DNA of 23,952 nucleotides from Silene noctiflora (taxonomy: Eukaryota > Streptophyta > Magnoliopsida > Caryophyllales > Caryophyllaceae): positions 423,428 to 447,379 of the forward strand of contig VHZZ01000017.1 in the NCBI GenBank assembly GCA_009801015.1, written 5' to 3'. The translations under genes were made by a program, and so were the position numbers. Under the pieces are notes generated by a model. It saw only the letters and a list, made by a program, of their open reading frames with translations. It made no database searches and was not told the DNA's origin. Shown piece after piece: positions 18,894 to 23,952 of the stretch (positions are counted from its first letter, which is position 1; each line of letters opens with the position of its first letter).

Positions 18894-20018
18894 TTGGCTA
18901 GCATGGAGCCCGTGGATACAAAAGGGGAGGATGCCTCCATTTCTCCTGAAAAACAGTCTGAAGTCCAACCTTCACAAAATGCAGATATCGAAAACCCAGT
19001 TTTAGGTAGTGAACAACAAACTGAATCTCTACCCATCCAAAATAAACGCGGTTCGTTTTTAACATGCTATTTGCCAGTACTAAGCCTCTTTATTATCTAA
19101 TCTGTTTGCTCTTTTTATGTTTTACACCAGTGGCATATGCGTTAATAACAGTTGTTACTGTTGCCATTCTGCCCCTGTTACTAGCCGCATTTGTAGTTGT
19201 ACGATTGGTTCAGTTCTTTGTCAAAGATGTAGACATTGAAAAACACTACAACTTTAAGGCTCTTTCGCTCTACTGGATAATGATGGTTGCACTGTTGATT
19301 TTGGTTGAAGTAGGGATATTTTATCCAATTGCTAAGTATGTTCCACGGTTAAAACTTGTAATGATCATCGGTTTGCCAATAACCAAGCGGATTAAGATAA
19401 TTTGTATATTAATTGGCCTCTTCCTTATAAGCCGAGTTATTTGGATCATTATATTTATGGTACTAGTGCAAATAATTCGAAGAGATGATCAGTTAAAGCC
19501 TTTCATTATAGTAGACTCAATTTCCGAGCCAATCAGTTGTCTTCTGTTATTGTGGGGAGAGGTGGTGGTCATGAGTAGCGTCCCCACTTTTAAGCAGAGC
19601 AAAATATTTGGAATTTACACTCAGAAATGGATTACGATATCACTATTTCTCCTCATAGGTTATAACATCATTAGTTTGTTAGCTCATTTATTTACGTGGT
19701 CTTTACCAAAATTTTTTTATCACGATCCGGAAATTGATGAAAATTCGGATGGTGCATTGTCATGTGTTTGCTGTTATGATTTAGGAAAAAACACCTTAAC
19801 AAAAAAACAAAAAATATGTGGTGTATGTTCCTAATGGTACAAAGAGGAGCATCATCTTCATTCTAAGCCCAGTGATGCTTCTACTTACATGGTTGTTGTA
19901 TTTTGGTAACCACCTAAGCACAACACCCGAGAACAAGCGAGTTTTGGAATTTGGTACTTGGACTTTGGTTAGTCTTTTAATATGCTCTTTTCTTTGGTTG
20001 ATCAAATCATGCGTACTC
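18894..20018 (+). pseudogene. MSL10-like gene, copy 3: truncated pseudogene without the MscS domain
   Basis: Only exon 1 homology remains. The codon aligned with the ATG of copies 1 and 2 is TTG (18894-18896); an in-frame ATG follows at 18903. The tail (GSEQQTESLPIQNKRGSFLTCY) is followed by a one-base deletion at 19080/19081, where copy 1 reads ATACCTAAG and this copy GTACTAAG. The next frame carries FTPVAYALITVVTVAILPLLL, LVEVGIFYPIAKYVPRLK and KIFGIYTQKW to about 19810. A net +1 shift around the A-rich run at 19799-19815 follows, then TKRSIIFIL and SLLICSFLWLIKSCVL. Homology to copies 1 and 2 stops at about 20018 (they continue YWEAHSVYDRL), replaced by T-rich sequence and a dispersed repeat. 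No exons 2-5 were found to the end of the window. Confidence 0.88.
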
Positions 20019-20030
20019 GATTTTTTTTTT

Positions 20031-20096
20031 GGCTTACTCGATTTTTTATTTGTATAATCATGTCTACCTTGGTTCAAAAAGTTTTGTTAAATTTAC
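20031..20096 (+). repeat. Dispersed repeat fragment at the breakpoint of MSL copy 3
   Basis: The stretch containing CTACCTTGGTTCAAAAAG matches the reverse complement of 4688-4752. It is preceded by a small local duplication of ACTCGATTTTTT (about 20015 and 20037), which suggests an error-prone joining event. Confidence 0.7.
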
Positions 20097-20256
20097 CCAA
20101 TCTACGCGCCATGCCGCTTTTTCTGACAGTTTCAGACTCATATTACGAACAATAAAAAAATGTATTAGAATCTTTATACAAGCTTTTTCTTTCCCTTTTT
20201 TTGCATAGTATATATTTAGTGGGTAAAAAGAATATAAATATATGCATCAATATTTC

Positions 20257-20905
20257 ATAGTAAGCCATCTCTTTCGGGATTGTCCTGTTTCTACTTGAAT
20301 CTGGTCTGGTTCCACTGTTGGTATCCGTCCTTAGATGGGTGACAATACTCCTCTCCAGACATGGCTGGTTAATTGGATCAAGCTTTTNAAAGATGACAAA
20401 TCTAATACCTCTATCTCCCTCTTTGTTAGTACCTTGTGGAATATCTGGTCTTTANTCGCCTTGCTACTGCTGACTCTTCCTTTTCTGATTCTCTGCGTCT
20501 TAGGATGCATTACCCGTTGTTCTTAGTTGGATCCAGTTGGTGTCCTAATCATATTCGTATTAATTGTGATGTATGTTGGAAGTCTTCTCTTTCGACTTCT
20601 GCAGGATGGATTTTTATCAACATTGATGGAAGAAGCTTTCACTCTGGCCAGCTTACCTTTTGGGCTTCCTCGCCTTTGCATGCTGAAGCTCTTGGTTTTT
20701 TGTTTGCTGTCATGGACGCTCTTCTCAATGGTTTTCGACATATTGATGCCAACACAGATTGCCTTAACCTGGCTCTTCAACTTGGAAATCTTGCTAACCA
20801 TCATCAACATATTAGAGTTACTTTTGTCTTCTATTCTTAATCTTGTTTCTCATGTCACTGTTTCTCTATTAGTCATTGTCCAAGGAAACTCAATAAAATT
20901 GCTCA
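20257..20905 (+). mobile_element. 3' fragment of a non-LTR retrotransposon (zinc-finger RT end plus RNase H)
   Basis: The first frame reads HLFRDCPVST and, after a TGA, IWSGSTVGIRP and, after a TAG, MGDNTPLQTWLVNWIK and LFVSTLWNIWSL, the style of the zf-RVT region at the end of plant LINE reverse transcriptases. A frame change near the N at 20455 leads to an RNase H-like domain: INCDVCWKSS (Asp), LHAEALGFLF (Glu), NTDCLNLALQ (Asp). After another frame change the end reads SHCPRKLNKIAH before TAG near 20908, followed by an A/T-rich tail. At least two stops and two frameshifts make it inactive. It follows the truncated MSL copy 3 in the same orientation. Base 20388 is N. Confidence 0.85.
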
Positions 20906-21402
20906 TTAGATCTGTAGAATAAAATAAAATAATAAATTCATATTAAGCTTTTTTATATTTCACATAAAAAAATTACTCCCTCCATTTCACGTTCCCCCTC
21001 GGTTACTTTGTTATTTTTTAGGATTGTAGATAATTTTAACTTTAAAATATTTTGATGACAATGTTATTACCTGTACATGCAAGCAAAAAATTAGAGCGAG
21101 TACTTTATGGTATGGTACCTTCATTAATTCGAAATTCTTGTTTAAGAATTAAGATCGACATGATTAGTAGGAAGTTATATTGACTCGGAGACCTGAAAGT
21201 GAGTCGAACTACAACACCTGAATCAAATGTGACCCAAATCCGAATTGTTCTAACCCACGAACACGACCTGAGCTTTGTTGAACAGTAATTGACCCGCTTC
21301 AAAAAGACACAATGCGAAACTACCAACCCCAAAATGACTCCATAAAACATAACTCAAATTGAACAAAAGAAAAATACTTAAAATGACTAATTTGAAATCA
21401 CT

Positions 21403-21840
21403 ATGGTATGTTTGGGAACCTTGAATTGGAATTGAATTCCGTAATTGAGACATTTCAAGTGTTTGGGAATCCCTAGAATTTGGAATTGGAATTAAGTCAA
21501 TTCCTTATCAATTCCAAGCTTGTTAAAATTAGGGATTCTCAAATACCTACCATATAGTAGTCATTTCAATTCTATCACTTCTTAAGTTTTATTTTGTGAC
21601 GCAAATCTCATCACAATAATTTTATTTATGATATTTTTTTCCGGTCGCAAATATTTTCTGAGATAATATTTAATTTTTTCAAATATAAAATGACCTCGAC
21701 ACATATCCGTCTCGCCCAAGTTCAATTCCATGGGTTTTCCAAACGCAATTTTGGAATTGGATTTGAAATTGATAAACATTTGAATTTCTACAATTTAAAT
21801 CATGAAAATGAAATCAATTCCGTGTTTCCAAACATTACCT
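21403..21840. mobile_element. Complete MITE of the family truncated at 1253-1432
   Basis: It begins ATGGTATGTTTGGGAACC and ends GTGTTTCCAAACATTACC, which are inverted relative to each other. The interior is rich in GAATTGGAATTG repeats, inverted near the right end as CAATTTTGGAATTGG and AAATCAATTCC. No transposase frame is visible. The superfamily cannot be assigned without a clear target duplication. Confidence 0.75.
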
Positions 21841-22133
21841 AATATTATTTATGTTAAATAACGAATCATTAATAAAACTAAATTATAAATAGCTAATAAT
21901 CTAAAGTACTCTATTCTCTCTTAATTATTGACTAAAAATGACCTTATACGCTTGACCAAAAAATGATAAACCAACATAAAACCCAAAATGATCTAGCCTG
22001 ATCCGAATTAAACCAATATCATGACACACCCAAACTAAGTCGATCTGAATTGGCCTGACCCGAATCCAACCCAATGGACCGGTTTGCCGGATATAACTTT
22101 TCCGCACTGGCTTGCGTGTAACCGTACCTCACC

Positions 22134-22135
<2 letters not shown>

Positions 22136-22175
<40 letters not shown>
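22136..22175. repeat. A40 homopolymer
   Basis: Forty consecutive A. The following segment (from about 22190) is paralogous to 10375 onward, where the corresponding run is only A/T-rich, so expansion or poor base calling is possible. Confidence 0.9.
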
Positions 22176-22178
<3 letters not shown>

Positions 22179-22534
22179 CCGCCGTAACTTTATTTCTTTC
22201 ATTATGGAGTTAAAAATTTCAGTGAAGAAATTGTTTAATTTTCAGAAGACGATGATGATTGATATTGGCTGTAAGATCAGCGCTAATGATCTTACATACG
22301 TTAGTTAAGTGGTTAATGATCATGCGGTAACTTAATTAAGCAGTAAGTTCTGTTTAATTTCTGCATTTGATTCTTATAATTGTTATTTATTCATGCTTTT
22401 GATTCTTATAATTGTTATTTATTCATGTAATTCTTGTTATTTTATCGTAGATTATTCTTAATAATGTGAGCATTTCATAGCATTAAGGAAACTAAAATTG
22501 AATTGAACATCTAATTACGAGTAGTAATTTAATA

Positions 22535-22852
22535 CTCTCTCCGTCCCGATCATTTGTTTATCTTTATTGTTCTTTGTAAGGGGTATTTTAATCAAACGTA
22601 AACAAATGATTGAGACGGAGGGAGTATATTGAAATTATGATATTCGAGTGGGTTGGTCCGGTTAGGCAGTATATTGTTTTTGGCACAAAGATCATGAAGA
22701 GTGGAGGGGAGGTAATGTTATTGGATAAAAGTGGACAATTATATTTTTGATGATCATATTACCCGTCAAAATTATTTCGATATAGAAGGATAAACAAATG
22801 AATGCGAGACAAAAAACTGAAATAGGTAAACAAGTGACCGGGGCGGAGGGAG
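22535..22852. mobile_element. Overlapping Stowaway-type MITEs
   Basis: A short unit, 22535-22624, starts CTCTCTCCGTCCCGATCATT and ends AATGATTGAGACGGAGGGAG, with TA at both sides. The sequence then continues through GTTTTTGGCACAAAGATCAT, an internal motif of the 208-bp Stowaways, to a second right end GTGACCGGGGCGGAGGGAG at 22852 followed by TA. This reads as one larger element carrying a nested or recombined smaller one. Confidence 0.75.
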
Positions 22853-23364
22853 TAAATTAATTCGTCTATTTGTATAACAAAACATTGAACTATAGATTAG
22901 GCCTCGACTAAGTTCGAATCTTGAGAGCCTCCTACTCTTGCATGTGTAGTTTTAGTACAGGGAAAGGTCTTATGAAGGATTTAAGCAAGTATGATTTAAA
23001 ATTGGACGGTGCGGATTTCAGATTGAGTTAAGTTTGTGTGATTGTGTCTAACAAAACTTAGATGAGGTGTTGAATGGGTCAATTCAGATTTCGGGTCGTA
23101 TATTTGGGTTAGTTTGGGCGTTTGGGGTCTCAATTCTCCACTTTATCAAAGGTCATTTAGATCGGGTCAGTTTTATTTATTGGCTCACTTGGGAGCTGGA
23201 TCAGTTTATTTCCTTGTAAAATGGGTTCTTTTGTTTGATTTGGTCGAAGACACTTTTCATAGATAAAGCTGCGTGAATCGATAATAAAAATGTGACAGAG
23301 AGGCTCGGTGTTTGCGAGTACAAAACTAAGTTATCAGTGTTGCATTATGACAGTAGAATTGTCA

Positions 23365-23850
23365 AATTTGTGGTGGAGAAGAAGTGTCTTGGTGTATGAT
23401 ATTGAATGTTGTAGTGGATGATCTTATTTTTATAGGTCCACTTGAGTACTTGGGCAAGGATGAAGATAGAAGTGTTAAGAGAGCATGACGATGGTTTGAG
23501 GCAATTGGGATCCTCTCCATTTATTCCTCTTTCCGTTTATTTCCATTTCCTCTCAGTGTTGCAAGTTCTGTTTTGAGACGATCTAATGGTCGGTCAGCTG
23601 AGTGATGAGGTTGAAGTTGAGAATGGATGATATTTAAATATTGCTCTATTAGAGGAAATGGAAGGAAATGGCGAGAAAAGTAAATGGAGATGATCCATAC
23701 TCGTTTCAAGGTGTTTGCTGATGACAGAAAGCAGAGGATGTAGTGTGTACTATAATGATGATAAATGTGATCAACCGGTTTGAAAAGATGTGACATTATG
23801 TTNTCGCCAATCATGCAATTGTAAGTCCATCTTCCATTATTCCAGCATTT
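23365..23850 (+). repeat. Further copy of the MSL-array 5' flank at the window edge
   Basis: It aligns with 17518-17960, the block that lies about 1 kb before MSL copy 3. Shared landmarks in the same order are TCTTGGTGTATGATATTGAATG-like sequence, GGTCCACTTGAGTACTTGGG, TTAGAGGAAATGGAAGGAAA and GCAATTGTAAGTCCATCTTC. Base 23803 is N. Confidence 0.85.
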
Positions 23851-23952
23851 CTGCTAGCTAATTGCTGTTTGTGTATGTGATTCCTGTTATTTTTTCCATA
23901 GATTTTCATAAATTTGCAGTTTTCTTAACGGGTCTGATTGTCTGAATGATCA

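Larger units (their letters stand above)
20906..23952. other. Gene-free repeat-rich region downstream of the LINE fragment
   Basis: No gene is supportable. It contains an isolated Stowaway-like end (TACTCCCTCCATTTCACGTT at about 20974), degenerate GACCCGA-type DNA at 21180-21300 and 21945-22080, a complete MITE at 21403-21840, an A40 run at 22136-22175, nested Stowaways at 22535-22852 and a further copy of the MSL-array flank at 23365-23850. The blocks at 22190-22470 and 22985-23205 match 10375-10850 and 10870-11180 upstream of MSL copy 2. Confidence 0.75.

Noticed and set aside
20523..20810. 95-codon antisense frame
   Set aside because: It is the antisense shadow of the RNase H part of the LINE fragment.
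1..23952. CRISPR array or prokaryotic defence system
   Set aside because: No regularly spaced direct repeats with unique spacers, and the genes are intron-bearing plant genes.

Overview
The window looks like plant nuclear DNA. Genes are split by GT-AG introns, intergenic DNA is AT-rich, Stowaway-, Mutator- and other MITE-type elements are frequent, and there is a LINE remnant. Protein and repeat styles suggest a core eudicot, perhaps Caryophyllales; that placement is an inference of low confidence. No bacterial-type operon, CRISPR array, rRNA or convincing tRNA gene is visible.

Layout. (1) About 1-3420, plus strand: an eight-exon gene assembled here from small exons with phase-consistent junctions. 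It encodes about 225 residues with a C-terminal segment like the cystatin fold. Its introns hold a Mutator-like MITE (539-957), half of another MITE (1253-1432) and a Stowaway (1583-1790). (2) 3420-5290: intergenic, with a foldback MITE and a short repeat shared with 20.0 kb. (3) 5291-8314, minus strand: copy 1 of a plant MscS-like (MSL10-type) mechanosensitive channel gene. (4) 8315-12390: repeat-rich spacer between head-to-head copies, with two related MITEs, an LTR-retrotransposon primer-binding-site relic and duplicated blocks. (5) 12586-17207, plus strand: MSL copy 2, with a 1.3 kb foldback element inside intron 2. (6) 17208-18893: a duplicated 5' flank carrying a second Stowaway. (7) 18894-20018, plus strand: MSL copy 3, truncated after exon 1 sequence and followed by a LINE 3' fragment (20257-20905). 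(8) 20906-23952: no gene; MITEs and a further copy of the flank that precedes copies 2 and 3, which predicts a fourth MSL copy about 0.9-1.1 kb beyond the window.

The main story is a local MSL10-like array whose three visible copies are each disrupted differently. Copy 1 has an internal deletion plus an 8-bp insertion carrying a stop. Copy 2 has an in-frame TAG and two frameshifts. Copy 3 has lost its start codon, has two frameshifts and lacks every MscS-domain exon. Copies 1 and 2 nevertheless keep all downstream exons open, with identical exon lengths for exons 2-4 and intact splice sites. The shared N-terminal region is unusual for MSL10: a tail of only about 65 residues followed by about six hydrophobic segments. 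Scattered single N bases and homopolymer-associated frameshifts mean sequencing error must be excluded before any copy is called dead.
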